The notes beneath the pieces were generated by a model. The model ran no database searches. It was not told the origin of the DNA and saw nothing but the letters and a program-made list of their open reading frames with translations. A stretch of 32,018 bases of DNA, from NCBI GenBank assembly GCA_021325145.1, contig JAJPHR010000015.1, positions 1 through 32,018 on the forward strand, read 5' to 3'. This document shows, piece by piece, positions 8,304 to 16,005 of this stretch; the first letter of the stretch is position 1; each line of letters begins with the position of its first letter. A program made the position numbers and the translations under genes. This DNA comes from Verrucomicrobiota bacterium. Its GTDB lineage: Bacteria > Verrucomicrobiota > Verrucomicrobiia > Limisphaerales > Pedosphaeraceae.

Positions 8304-8459
8304 ATGTTAGGAACTATTCTATTGATTTTACTCATTCTTATGTTTCTCGGTGCACTCCCGACGTGGCCGCACAGTCGGAGATGGGGTTATTACCCGAGCG
8401 GCGGGCTGGGTGTGCTTTTGGCCATTTTGGTTATCCTGCTCTTGCTGGGCAGGATTTGA
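8304..8459 (+). CDS. DUF3309 small membrane protein
   Basis: The 51 residues MLGTILLILLILMFLGALPT, then WPHSRRWGYYPSGGLG and LAILVILLLLGRI, match DUF3309 end to end. Two hydrophobic helices flank a short WPHS...GYxPSGG loop. An upstream in-frame GTG at 8235 would add 23 residues, but the family normally starts at this Met and has about 50 residues. Its function is unknown; family members often sit beside stress and PRC-barrel genes, as here. Confidence 0.85.
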   Translation: MLGTILLILLILMFLGALPTWPHSRRWGYYPSGGLGVLLAILVILLLLGRI

Positions 8460-8561
8460 ATTGGACGGTGTACGCCTTCGCAGGCTGCCAAGTGAATGGG
8501 CTGAAGGTCGAGGTTATCCTCTCGGATGACGATTCGCGCCAATTACACAAGCGAGCGATTT

Positions 8562-9233
8562 ATGTTGCAAAGCATCAAACAACTGTACGGAGGCAAACTT
8601 GGGGCGGCGGATGGCGAAATTGGCGAGGTGAAGGATTTTTATTTTGACGATCAGCGCTGGGTCGTTCGTTATGTGGTTGCGGACGCCAGTTCCTGGTTGC
8701 CGGGGCGGCGGGTGCTCATCTCTCCCCATGCCTTCGACAATCTCCATCTGGCTGGAAAACTTCTGCTCGTGAAACTGACCCGGAAACAGATTGAGGCCAG
8801 CCCTTCAATTGAATCGCACAAGCCCGTGTCGCGCCAATACGAAGAGGAGTATTATCGTTATTACGGCTGGCCTTCCTACTGGCAGGGAGACGGGGTGTGG
8901 GGCATGAGCGGCTTTCCGACTGCCCGCGGCCCGCAACCCGAACGTGCCGATGCTCATCTCCGAAGCACGCGGGCGGTGAACGGTTACAATCTCCAGGCGA
9001 GCGACGGAGCCGTCGGCTACATCTGCGATTTTATGATGGACGCCCGGAACTGGGCGATTCTCCAACTGGTCATTAAGACCGGGCACCGGTTTACCGGTAA
9101 AGAGGTGCTGATACCGACGAGCAGCCTTGAGCGGATCAGTTACGAGAAATCCACGGTGTTCGTGAACTTAACCAAAGAGGCCGTCGAACACAGTCCAATA
9201 CACGATCTGACTCCGGTCGGCGCGGTCAATTGA
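8562..9233 (+). CDS. Double PRC-barrel domain protein
   Basis: The ATG at 8562 (MLQSIKQLYGGKLGAADGEI) fits the domain start better than an in-frame ATG at 8526. Two PRC-barrel repeats are visible. The first, residues about 4-85, has GEIGEVKDFYFDDQRWVVRYVVADASSWLPGR. The second, residues about 130-210, has GYNLQASDGAVGYICDFMMD, then WAILQLVIKTGHRFTGKEVLIP. They are joined by a Tyr- and Trp-rich linker (YEEEYYRYYGWPSYWQGDGVWGM). PRC barrels are small beta-barrels that mediate protein or RNA interactions; the two-copy form with this linker is usual in soil bacteria near stress genes. No enzyme activity is expected. Confidence 0.87.
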   Translation: MLQSIKQLYGGKLGAADGEIGEVKDFYFDDQRWVVRYVVADASSWLPGRRVLISPHAFDNLHLAGKLLLVKLTRKQIEASPSIESHKPVSRQYEEEYYRYYGWPSYWQGDGVWGMSGFPTARGPQPERADAHLRSTRAVNGYNLQASDGAVGYICDFMMDARNWAILQLVIKTGHRFTGKEVLIPTSSLERISYEKSTVFVNLTKEAVEHSPIHDLTPVGAVN

Positions 9234-9257
9234 CCGCACGCTGGCCATTCTTACTTT

Positions 9258-9515
9258 ATGAAGCATAATAAATATCCCCAGACCCAAAACCAAAAACTCG
9301 CCACCGCATCACACCCAACCACGGCGGCAGGCTCAAACCAAAACGAAGCTAATTTTGCGCCCTCACGGGATGAGGTGGCCAGAAAGGCCTATTTCACTTA
9401 TGTGAACCAGGGCTCGAAGCCCGGCCACGAGGTTCAGCATTGGCTGCAGGCCGAAGCGGAATTGCTTGCGGAACGCGACCTTACCCGGGTTCATGGTTTT
9501 CCTGAACGCTCTTGA
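9258..9515 (+). CDS. DUF2934 protein
   Basis: Residues about 36-75 fit DUF2934: RDEVARKAYFTYVNQGSKPG then HEVQHWLQAEAELLAE. The N-terminal 35 residues are a low-complexity Gln/Asn/Thr-rich leader. The domain is a short helical unit of unknown function, often found in stress islands with Dps, PRC-barrel and DUF883 genes. It lies 24 bases after the PRC-barrel gene and 40 before dps, so co-transcription is likely. Confidence 0.85.
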   Translation: MKHNKYPQTQNQKLATASHPTTAAGSNQNEANFAPSRDEVARKAYFTYVNQGSKPGHEVQHWLQAEAELLAERDLTRVHGFPERS

Positions 9516-9555
9516 AATAAGTTCTTTCGACAACCCACTACGGAAGAATCGATTT

Positions 9556-10077
9556 ATGAAAGCATCCACTGCTGACCTCGCCGAAGCACCCAAAATGTAT
9601 GAAACCGAAAACGACATCTCGGAAAAGAACCGGTCGGAACTGAACGCACTCATGAACCAGCGGCTGGCATCCGCCGTGGACTTGCAGATGCAGATGAAGC
9701 AGGCGCATTGGAATGTGAAAGGCCCGAGCTTCATCGGTCTGCACGAACTCTTTGACAAGGTGGACGAGGCCGTGGAGTCCTACGTGGACATGATTGCCGA
9801 ACGCATCGTGCAACTGGGTGGCATCGCTGAGGGTACGGTGCGCGTGGCCGCGGCGCGCTCACGGCTGGCCGAGTATCCGCTCGCGATTGCCGATGGCATG
9901 GCTCATGTCGAAGCCGTGGCCCGGGCACTTTCCACCTTTGGAGAAGAAGCCCGCGCCACGATCTACGAAGCAGACGAACTGGATGATGCCGACACGATGG
10001 ATCTTTTCACCGAGATTTCGCGCGGAATCGATAAGTGGCTGTGGTTTGTTGAAGCCCATTCTCAGGCAACGAAATAG
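9556..10077 (+). CDS. dps: Dps-family DNA-binding ferritin
   Basis: The ATG at 9556 is chosen because GGAAG lies 9 bases upstream; an earlier in-frame start at 9466 would overlap the DUF2934 gene. The 173 residues are the usual length. Ferroxidase residues at the dimer interface are all present: His51 (QAHWNVKG), His63, Asp67, Asp78 and Glu82, the same numbering as E. coli Dps. Dps dodecamers bind DNA and oxidise Fe(II) with hydrogen peroxide, protecting DNA in starvation and oxidative stress. The N-terminal tail has few lysines, so DNA binding may be weak. As the last gene of the stress cassette it gives the best clue to the role of the cassette. Confidence 0.95.
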   Translation: MKASTADLAEAPKMYETENDISEKNRSELNALMNQRLASAVDLQMQMKQAHWNVKGPSFIGLHELFDKVDEAVESYVDMIAERIVQLGGIAEGTVRVAAARSRLAEYPLAIADGMAHVEAVARALSTFGEEARATIYEADELDDADTMDLFTEISRGIDKWLWFVEAHSQATK

Positions 10078-10098
10078 CAAGCACGTGCCTTATTGAGT

Positions 10099-10415
10099 AT
10101 GAGCCAAACCCCTGCTGTCCCAAAGACCGAGTGTCAGTCATCACCGGTCGGGGCGTCAGTCCACACCGTAGAGACGACGAGTCAAAGTGCGTCCGGGCTC
10201 GGCACCGACCCGCGGAGCGAGCAGGCGCTCCGACGGGACGAATCAACGACGTGAATCCGTTCCTTTTCAAACTATTGGGTTTTTCACGGGCTGAGATGCT
10301 CGGCAAAACCAAGGCGGTGGCTGGGGCAGCCGGCCAGCCTCCCAAGCCCCAGAAGCGGGACAACACGTTTTCAAATCCCGCGACACACGTGAGGATCGCG
10401 GCTCGCGCCAGATGA
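10099..10415 (+). pseudogene. Remnant of a PAS-domain signalling gene
   Basis: One frame from the ATG at 10099 ends at 10254 with RSEQALRRDES, a sequence typical of the linker before PAS domains in sensor kinases. A second frame then reads INDVNPFLFKLLGFSRAEML followed by GKTK (about 10240-10312), a clear piece of a PAS domain core helix. The two need a frame change to join, and the homology stops after about 25 residues in low-complexity sequence. This looks like a decayed kinase or PAS gene rather than a functional protein. Confidence 0.55.
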
Positions 10416-10466
10416 AAACGTCACATAACTCAAGAACTTTTCCGCACGGGCGGCAATGATCAGCGT

Positions 10467-10541
10467 ATGAAAGCAAATCCCCTGAAGGATGGCACCTTGG
10501 TCGAAAATTCAGTCGGAATCGGCGCGGTCACCCGCGAGTAG
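10467..10541 (+). pseudogene. Short truncated ORF upstream of the MlaA-hydrolase gene
   Basis: ATG at 10467 encodes 24 residues (MKANPLKDGTLVENSVGIGA, VTRE) and stops. The GTLVE...GIGxVT pattern recalls the start of small conserved proteins of this group, so it may be a truncated copy or a leader peptide. It ends 9 bases before the next start codon. Confidence 0.2.
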
Positions 10542-10550
10542 AACCACTAA

Positions 10551-12506
10551 ATGAACTATTTCGTACTGGGGCGCATCGCTCTGACCGCCGTGCTGGGATG
10601 GAGCTTGGTCGCGAGTTCCCTGGCACAAGCTCCGCCGTCGACTTCAACCGACCCGACTCGCAACACGAGCCTGCCGCCTAGCAGTGTGGAGACTGTCGTC
10701 CTGCCTGAGTCCGTTCCAGATACCATCGAACCCCTCAATCGCATGGTCTATTCCTTCAACAAGGGGGTCATGGTCGGAATGGTCCAACCGACCGCCAAAG
10801 TCTATCGACGCGTTGTCATCAAACCGATCAGGATCGGAATTGGAAATTTTGGCCGGAATATCACGTTTCCTGGACGGCTGATCAACAACCTGCTTCAGGC
10901 AAAATGGAGCGGGGCGCGCGATGAAACCTACCGGTTTGGCTGTAACACCACCATCGGCGTGGCCGGGTTCTTCGACGTGGGGACCAAGTGGAAGATACCG
11001 AAGGCGGACGCGGATTTTGGACAGACCTTCGGCCAATGGGGCTGGAAACCGGGATGTTATTTAATGCTGCCGATCTATGGACCGAGCAACGAGCGCGATG
11101 CGCTCGGCCTGGCCGCTGACACCGCGGCCAACCCGCTGACCTATGTCGCTCCCTTCCCCTTCGATGTGGCCAACCCGCTGACCTACATCAGTCCCTATAC
11201 CTACTGTGCCGCGGGAATAATGTATAACAACCTCAGCGATACCGTGGATGATTATGTGCGAGTCGCCCGGAGCGAAATGGATGCTTACTCAGAACTGCAA
11301 TATGCCTGGACCTTCGTGCGGGAAAACCGGGTGGCTGATTTCCAGGTGAAAGGGAAACCCGACGCAGCCTCCCTGGAAACGCTCGAATCCGTCTTTTTCA
11401 CCTTTCAAGATAAAGAATTTCCAGGCCGGGGCAAGACGCGGTCAGTCTTGATTCCAGCCACGGGCAGGAGATTGAAGTTTACGTTTTGGCTGCAACCGGG
11501 GAAAGCCCCAGTGGTCTATATCGTTCCGGGGTTGGGTTCGCATCGCCTGGCGGAACCCGCGCTGGCATTGGCCGAGTTGGTTTACCGGCAGGGTTTCTCG
11601 GCCGTATGCGTCAGCAGTACGTTCAACTTCGAGTTCATGGAAAGCGCGTCCACGACGGAGTTGCCAGCCTACATGCCGGTCGATGTTCACGATCTGCATG
11701 TCGCGCTCACCTCAATAAATCATCGATTGGAACAGCTCTATCCCGACCGGCTCGGCCCCAAGGCTCTGATGGGTTATTCAATGGGAGGATTCGAAGCTCT
11801 ATTCGTGGCGGCCACTGAATCGACCAATGAGACGCCGTTAATCAAATTTGACCGTTACGTTGCCATCAATTCACCGGTCCGGTTGCTCTATGGCATTTCC
11901 AAATTGGATGAATATTTCCAGGCCCCCCTGGCTTGGCCCGCCCACGAACGAGCCGACAACATCGAAAACGTATTCTTAAAGGTCGCTGCCTTGAGCAAGA
12001 ACTCGCTCACGCCCAACACCTCGTTGCCCTTCAGCGGCATCGAGTCCAAGTTTCTGATCGGAATGGCTTTCAGACTTATCCTGCGAGATGCTATTTTCAG
12101 CAGCCAGCGACGAAACAATCGGGGAGTCCTCGAACACCCGATCAGAAAATTACGGCGGGCGCCAGTGTATCGGGAAATCCTTCAGTACTCGTACCAGGAT
12201 TATCTTCAGAAGTTTTTGGTTCCCTATTATTGGACTCGCGGCATTGAATTAAGCACGCCGGACAGCTTGGAAAAAGCCAGCAGCCTGCGCACCCACGCCG
12301 CCGGCCTCCAGGCCAACCCCAACATCAGGTTGATCGTCAACCGGGACGACTTTCTCCTGCCCGATGAAGACCTGGCCTGGCTCAAGACCACCTTTACAGA
12401 GAACCAGTTAACCGTTTTCGAGCACGGTGGCCACTTGGGGAACCTCTCTCATCCCGCGGTACAAAAGGCCATTTTAGGAGCCCTCGCGGGTCTGCGGCTT
12501 CGCTAA
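10551..12506 (+). CDS. MlaA/VacJ-like domain fused to an alpha/beta hydrolase
   Basis: A signal peptide (MNYFVLGRIALTAVLGWSLVASSLAQA) lacks the lipobox Cys that anchors normal MlaA. Residues about 55-270 are MlaA-like: DTIEPLNRMVYSFNKGV, then NFGRNITFPGRLINNLLQ, GVAGFFDVGTKWKIP, DFGQTFGQWGWKPGCYLMLPIYGPSNERDALG. MlaA removes surface-exposed phospholipids from the outer membrane with MlaFEDBC. Residues about 300-651 form an alpha/beta-hydrolase: VVYIVPGLGSHR, nucleophile elbow GYSMGG (Ser410), a VNRDDFLLPDED segment giving the likely acid near residue 597, and His628 in EHGGHLGNL. Fusion of a lipid-handling module to a secreted hydrolase suggests a lipid-processing envelope enzyme, but the substrate is unknown. 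No mla transporter genes are in view. Confidence 0.88.
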   Translation: MNYFVLGRIALTAVLGWSLVASSLAQAPPSTSTDPTRNTSLPPSSVETVVLPESVPDTIEPLNRMVYSFNKGVMVGMVQPTAKVYRRVVIKPIRIGIGNFGRNITFPGRLINNLLQAKWSGARDETYRFGCNTTIGVAGFFDVGTKWKIPKADADFGQTFGQWGWKPGCYLMLPIYGPSNERDALGLAADTAANPLTYVAPFPFDVANPLTYISPYTYCAAGIMYNNLSDTVDDYVRVARSEMDAYSELQYAWTFVRENRVADFQVKGKPDAASLETLESVFFTFQDKEFPGRGKTRSVLIPATGRRLKFTFWLQPGKAPVVYIVPGLGSHRLAEPALALAELVYRQGFSAVCVSSTFNFEFMESASTTELPAYMPVDVHDLHVALTSINHRLEQLYPDRLGPKALMGYSMGGFEALFVAATESTNETPLIKFDRYVAINSPVRLLYGISKLDEYFQAPLAWPAHERADNIENVFLKVAALSKNSLTPNTSLPFSGIESKFLIGMAFRLILRDAIFSSQRRNNRGVLEHPIRKLRRAPVYREILQYSYQDYLQKFLVPYYWTRGIELSTPDSLEKASSLRTHAAGLQANPNIRLIVNRDDFLLPDEDLAWLKTTFTENQLTVFEHGGHLGNLSHPAVQKAILGALAGLRLR

Positions 12507-12966
12507 ACGCTGGCCCAGCCATCTTCCTGTCAGCAAGGGTATAGTTTGTCCCATGCCATTCTTTCCAAATCATCTGCCGTTCAATCACCATCGCGTCCCA
12601 CTCCTCCTTTTCTGAAACCGGAGCACGCCAAAGGAATATTCGTTCCTGCTTGGCCCCTGTTCTCGGGCCTGAACACACGGTCGCCTCGATGACGAAGCTG
12701 TAGGGTTTGACCTCCACCACTCGTCCCCAAATCAACTTCCATGAAGCAAGCGGACGCACAGGCGAATTGCTGCTACCCTTGTGTGTGTAATTTGTCATCT
12801 CTCGATGCCAATACTGAAACAGCGGAGTAAGGTCCACGACCTGAGTCGGGCCGAACGATCTCGACGGATGTTCAAATTCATCGGCGGACGAGTTAAGCCC
12901 GAGCGCGAGGGAGATCAGGACAATGGCGCTCATCGTGTTAATTTTTTTGTTGAGAATCTTGTTCAT
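12394..12966 (-). CDS. Exported hypothetical protein, tail overlapping the hydrolase gene
   Basis: The start at 12966 is chosen (GAGG about 12 bases upstream; signal-like MNKILNKKINTMSAIVLISL then ALGLNSSADE); an in-frame ATG at 12984 is possible. The mature part has VVDLTPLFQYWHREMTNYTH, then a strand-rich WGRVVEVKPYSFVIEATVCSG region and IERQMIWKEWHGTNYTLADR. No known family is recognised. The last 38 codons lie antisense to the end of the MlaA-hydrolase gene and look unlike the rest (RDERGSPSGHRARKRLTGSL), so the original stop may have been lost. It is the third of three same-strand genes. Confidence 0.6.
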   Translation of the reverse strand: MNKILNKKINTMSAIVLISLALGLNSSADEFEHPSRSFGPTQVVDLTPLFQYWHREMTNYTHKGSSNSPVRPLASWKLIWGRVVEVKPYSFVIEATVCSGPRTGAKQERIFLWRAPVSEKEEWDAMVIERQMIWKEWHGTNYTLADRKMAGPAFSEAADPRGLLKWPFVPRDERGSPSGHRARKRLTGSL

Positions 12967-12992
12967 CTTGAGCAACTGCCTCATCTATTATT

Positions 12993-13628
12993 TCAGCGCC
13001 GAGTTGGCGTTTCAAAGCCGTCATGCATAGGTTTTTGTACCACGTTGCCATCATCTTCGGCTTCGACGCGTATTGGCTTTCGGAGCGACAAATCAGCAAT
13101 GTCCACCACAACGGTTGCCAAACGACCCAATGTGATGATCGCTAGCGCAACCGGGATTAGAGAAATTACCCCATAGATGCCGATCCCCTCCAATGCTCCC
13201 TGGTCAGCCGTCGGCGGTAACTCATTTACCCAAGATAAAGCTCGATAACCGCAATACACCATGAGGACCGCAGTGCTAATTGCTATTAATGCGCGCTCCG
13301 CCCGGTATGCAGTGTTGGCACGCAATTCATGCTTTACGGGAACGTGGTGCTTACGGCCCAACGGTATTGTGACCGGCATGCTTGACGGATGAGGCACGGC
13401 CGGGGCTGCAAGGCCCGCCACTTCGGGAACAGCCTTAATCCTTTTCGGAGGCGCAGTAATGGGACTTGGCGGAGTTTGTTGCCGTTCGGACGGTGAACCT
13501 TTGGGAAAACGGAAAGGCACGGTGAACTCTTGACCGCAGGTAGGGCAGACCAGCGATTGCCCGACCATTTCGGCGGGAGTTTCGATGCTCTGGCTGCACG
13601 CCGGACAATTGAAGGTGATGGTTTCCAT
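12993..13628 (-). CDS. Zinc-ribbon membrane protein
   Basis: The 211-residue protein begins with a zinc ribbon: CPAC (Cys8, Cys11) and CPTC (Cys28, Cys31) in a TFNCPACSQSIETPAEMVGQ context, the form often written as 'double zinc ribbon/MJ0042-like'. A Pro-rich linker of about 60 residues follows. Two membrane segments lie at about 113-134 (ALIAISTAVLMVYCGYRALS) and 150-177 (IYGVISLIPVALAIITLGRL). The C-terminus is charged and probably cytoplasmic. Such proteins are common in Planctomycetes and Verrucomicrobia; the function is unknown. It is 11 bases after the upstream gene and 26 before the next chosen start, so the three form a likely operon. Confidence 0.72.
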   Translation of the reverse strand: METITFNCPACSQSIETPAEMVGQSLVCPTCGQEFTVPFRFPKGSPSERQQTPPSPITAPPKRIKAVPEVAGLAAPAVPHPSSMPVTIPLGRKHHVPVKHELRANTAYRAERALIAISTAVLMVYCGYRALSWVNELPPTADQGALEGIGIYGVISLIPVALAIITLGRLATVVVDIADLSLRKPIRVEAEDDGNVVQKPMHDGFETPTRR

Positions 13629-13639
13629 CGTTGCTTGGA

Positions 13640-14092
13640 TTAATCCTCTTCAAGAGGAACACCCAATAGAAAATTGCGGTAGGTTTCCACCGTGCCTTGG
13701 ACGTGCCAGGGGATATCTTCATCTGGCACCTCTCCTGCGTTTACGGCATCCACCAATCGATAAAAATCGTGGATGAACTGCATGAACATAAGAGGCAAAG
13801 GGCATTTCGACTCCTTGGCCACAAATCGATCAATCAGTCTCTCCGAATTCCACGCTAGCATCGGCGGATAGTTGGTTGGGTCTTTCCCAAGGAAAACATT
13901 GGCCCACTGGGTGCAAACCTCCTGCTCCCAATCCTCCAAGTCTTCGGAAGGATTTTGGTGGCGCTTTACCCCCTCGTTCGCCAAGTTGCGAAGAATGCCC
14001 TCAACTACCTCGACGCTGCCGAGATAATTCGGGTCTGGTGCAGCGTCCAAGGCGGCGGCGAAGCTAGCTGAGTTTAATTCGTGCTTTGTCAA
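13640..14092 (-). CDS. Hypothetical acidic soluble protein
   Basis: The frame starts with TTG at 14092, with GAAGGA about 10 bases upstream on the minus strand. The 150 residues are acidic and appear helical: ILRNLANEGVKRHQNPSEDL, EDWEQEVCTQWANVFLGKD, FMQFIHDFYRLVDAVNAGEV. There is no signal peptide, membrane segment or motif I recognise. It is divergent from the XRE regulator, with the palindrome at 14120-14143 between them, so it may be controlled by that regulator. Confidence 0.65.
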   Translation of the reverse strand: MTKHELNSASFAAALDAAPDPNYLGSVEVVEGILRNLANEGVKRHQNPSEDLEDWEQEVCTQWANVFLGKDPTNYPPMLAWNSERLIDRFVAKESKCPLPLMFMQFIHDFYRLVDAVNAGEVPDEDIPWHVQGTVETYRNFLLGVPLEED

Positions 14093-14119
14093 GATCGAGT
14101 TCCTTCGTGAACAAGCATG

Positions 14120-14143
14120 ATTTTAGCAATTGATTGCTAAAAT
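14120..14143. promoter_or_regulatory. Perfect palindrome, likely XRE operator
   Basis: ATTTTAGCAA (14120-14129) and its exact reverse complement TTGCTAAAAT (14134-14143) flank TTGA. The right arm ends inside the ATG of the XRE gene (14142). The site lies between two divergent genes. XRE-family repressors typically bind such dyads and repress their own gene; that use here is inferred from position. Confidence 0.65.
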
Positions 14144-14408
14144 GCAACCGATTTGTCTGCCTGCCTTTAGCCTCGCGGGCGTGGGCAGAAAAGCGAAAGA
14201 ACGGCGCGATTCGTATGGCGCTTGGTTGTTACATCTGCGAACAGAACGGGGCTTTACCCAAGCCAAGCTGTCCGCGATGACCGGCATTCCCCAACGAACC
14301 CTGGCTCACTGGGAAAGGACAGGTAGGCTAACGGGCAGAAGCGTGATCCTGGCCATGTCTAAAGCGCTGGGGGTTTCGGTCGAGAAGCTCCTGCGGATCA
14401 AGGACTGA
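14142..14408 (+). CDS. XRE-family helix-turn-helix regulator
   Basis: The ATG at 14142 is preferred; a TTG at 14130 would add four residues inside the palindrome. Residues about 28-84 form a Cro/C1-type HTH: WLLHLRTERGFTQAKLSAMT, GIPQRTLAHWERTGRLTGRS, MSKALGVSVEKLLRIKD. The recognition helix is QRTLAHWE. There is no second domain, so it is a small DNA-binding repressor. No ribosome-binding site precedes the start because the operator occupies that place. A single operator could switch it and the divergent gene at 14092. It may belong to the chromosomal flank or to the integrated module further right. Confidence 0.85.
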   Translation: MQPICLPAFSLAGVGRKAKERRDSYGAWLLHLRTERGFTQAKLSAMTGIPQRTLAHWERTGRLTGRSVILAMSKALGVSVEKLLRIKD

Positions 14409-14582
14409 ACCGCCGCCAAAACCGCCCACGATCCCCCGACGTGCCGTTTACCAGGGCCGGACCAAAACCCACCCAGCCATCCAACCGCTCAAGCCCGCCG
14501 TGGCCGGTTTGTGGGAGAACGTGGCCGGCTGCGGTCAGGCATTTGTTGACAAATTGGTGCCTAACTGGCTCCGGCAAAGCGT

Positions 14583-14873
14583 TAATGGTGTTTCCATTAG
14601 CCCCATTGTCCGTTCTGGCCACACTATGTCGAATTCTGTACATCCAGCAGCCGTTATTGTTAGCCGCTGCACGCCCTTTATAAGGGGCGTGCGCGGGTAA
14701 CTCAAATTACTTGCCGCTAACACTGCAGCTATCTCGGCGCTAACCACTAAAATGGGGCAATTGATGCAATTCTCGATTCTACCGGTCTACTTCTCGATAA
14801 CCGGCGGAAACAGCGCTGGGATTGGTTTCCGGTTGGTTGTAACCGGGCTGCCTGCAGTGTTAACCGTAACGGT
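14583..14873. repeat. Non-coding stretch with a cluster of inverted repeats
   Basis: The interval 14409-14880 has no gene I can support. It holds: TAATGG/CCATTA (14583-14599, 5-base loop); TGTTAGCCGC (14658-14667) and GCCGCTAACA (14713-14722), one mismatch; inside these, GCACGCCC/GGGCGTGC (14669-14692, 8-base loop); CCGGTT/AACCGG (14829-14846); ACCGT-A-ACGGT (14863-14873). It lies directly downstream of the helicase gene. It could be termination structure, a replication origin, or one end of the integrated element. Confidence 0.6.
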
Positions 14874-14880
14874 GGGATTT

Positions 14881-16005
14881 TCATGTCGAAGTGGCCAGTT
14901 GCTGTTGACGCGATATGGCGACCGCGGGACGCGCTCTCAGACGGGGAACTTGCGACACGAAAATCTGGCTCTCCTCCTCCAAGTTGTCCAGAATGCGGCA
15001 AGCCCGCTTTTCGCCGATGCCTAGCGACTTGGCCTTTTCAACCCAAACTGACTTCAGAATTGTTCCAGTAATCGGGATAAGGGCGAGAAGATCACTCTTT
15101 GTCTTGTCGGGTCTGAGCGTTTTGAACCGCTCACCCGACTCAGCTTCGCGCCAGTAAATTAGGCCTCCCTTCCCATGGACAATTTCCCGTTCATAGCAGG
15201 TTGTGTAGCCATCGGCTTCAACCCATCCGGCGCGCTGTCCGCGCTTGGCAAGTCGCAAGTTGTAAATCCCATGGTGCGGCGTGGGCTTCAAAACAATGAT
15301 GCCCCTAGCCCAGTTGGCCAAGTCGGCGCTTCCCGCCCCGATGTAAGCATCATCACTCGATTTAGATTCGCCTGTGTCCCTGCGTGGTTTTGGCGGATGA
15401 TGCACCAGGAGTAAGCCGCTGTTGGTCTCTGAGATAGCTGGCTGCAAGCCCAAACGGATGAATTTCGAAACAGCATCCTGCCGAGTTATGTCTCCGCCAA
15501 TGTAAGCCAGCAACGGGTCAAGAATCAGAAGGTCAGGGTGATGTTCTCGAAGCAGGGGGCGAAGCACGTCATTGGTGAATTGGTCACCGATGGCGTCGTT
15601 GACGTTGGCGATGCGGATGTTTTCACCCGCTTGATCAACTTGGGATGGGTTGAGATTCAACCCTTCGCAAATTCCGTTACGAATTTCGTAAAGGTCGCCA
15701 TAATCGTTCTCGGCTTGAACGTACAGAACTCGCATCGGCAAAGCCGGGCGGAGCCCAAAAAAGGGTTGATTTACGCTCCAAAGAATCGCTGCTTGCATGG
15801 CCGCTGAGGATTTCCCGGAGCCTGTCGGGCCGATGAATAAGAGCGAACCGCCGCGACAAAGGAATCGGTTACAAATTAGTTCAGTGCCGTCATCGCGCGT
15901 TGGTGCTTTTAAATCCGCAAGGCGCAAAGTCGTCGGGCAAGGTCGCGCAGTGCTGGCTTCTAAAAGGTCTTCGAATCTGTATTCTTTCGCGAGTGTGTGT
16001 GTCAT
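14881..16005 (-). CDS. RepA-like AAA/RecA-fold helicase ATPase
   Basis: The 374-residue protein has Walker A GPTGSGKS (residues 59-66) and Walker B DLLILDP (Asp163). A YVQAENDYGDL segment and LLVHHPPKPRRDTGES follow, where the His-rich loop is typical of RepA/RSF1010-type hexameric helicases (AAA_25 group). A GSADLANWARGIIVL motif after it is also typical of this group. The C-terminal 90 residues hold a winged-helix-like region (ILKSVWVEKAKSLGIGEKRA) that may bind DNA. It overlaps the primase gene by four bases (ATGA), so primase and helicase are translationally coupled, as in mobile-element replication modules. Confidence 0.88.
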   Translation of the reverse strand: MTHTLAKEYRFEDLLEASTARPCPTTLRLADLKAPTRDDGTELICNRFLCRGGSLLFIGPTGSGKSSAAMQAAILWSVNQPFFGLRPALPMRVLYVQAENDYGDLYEIRNGICEGLNLNPSQVDQAGENIRIANVNDAIGDQFTNDVLRPLLREHHPDLLILDPLLAYIGGDITRQDAVSKFIRLGLQPAISETNSGLLLVHHPPKPRRDTGESKSSDDAYIGAGSADLANWARGIIVLKPTPHHGIYNLRLAKRGQRAGWVEADGYTTCYEREIVHGKGGLIYWREAESGERFKTLRPDKTKSDLLALIPITGTILKSVWVEKAKSLGIGEKRACRILDNLEEESQIFVSQVPRLRARPAVAISRQQQLATST

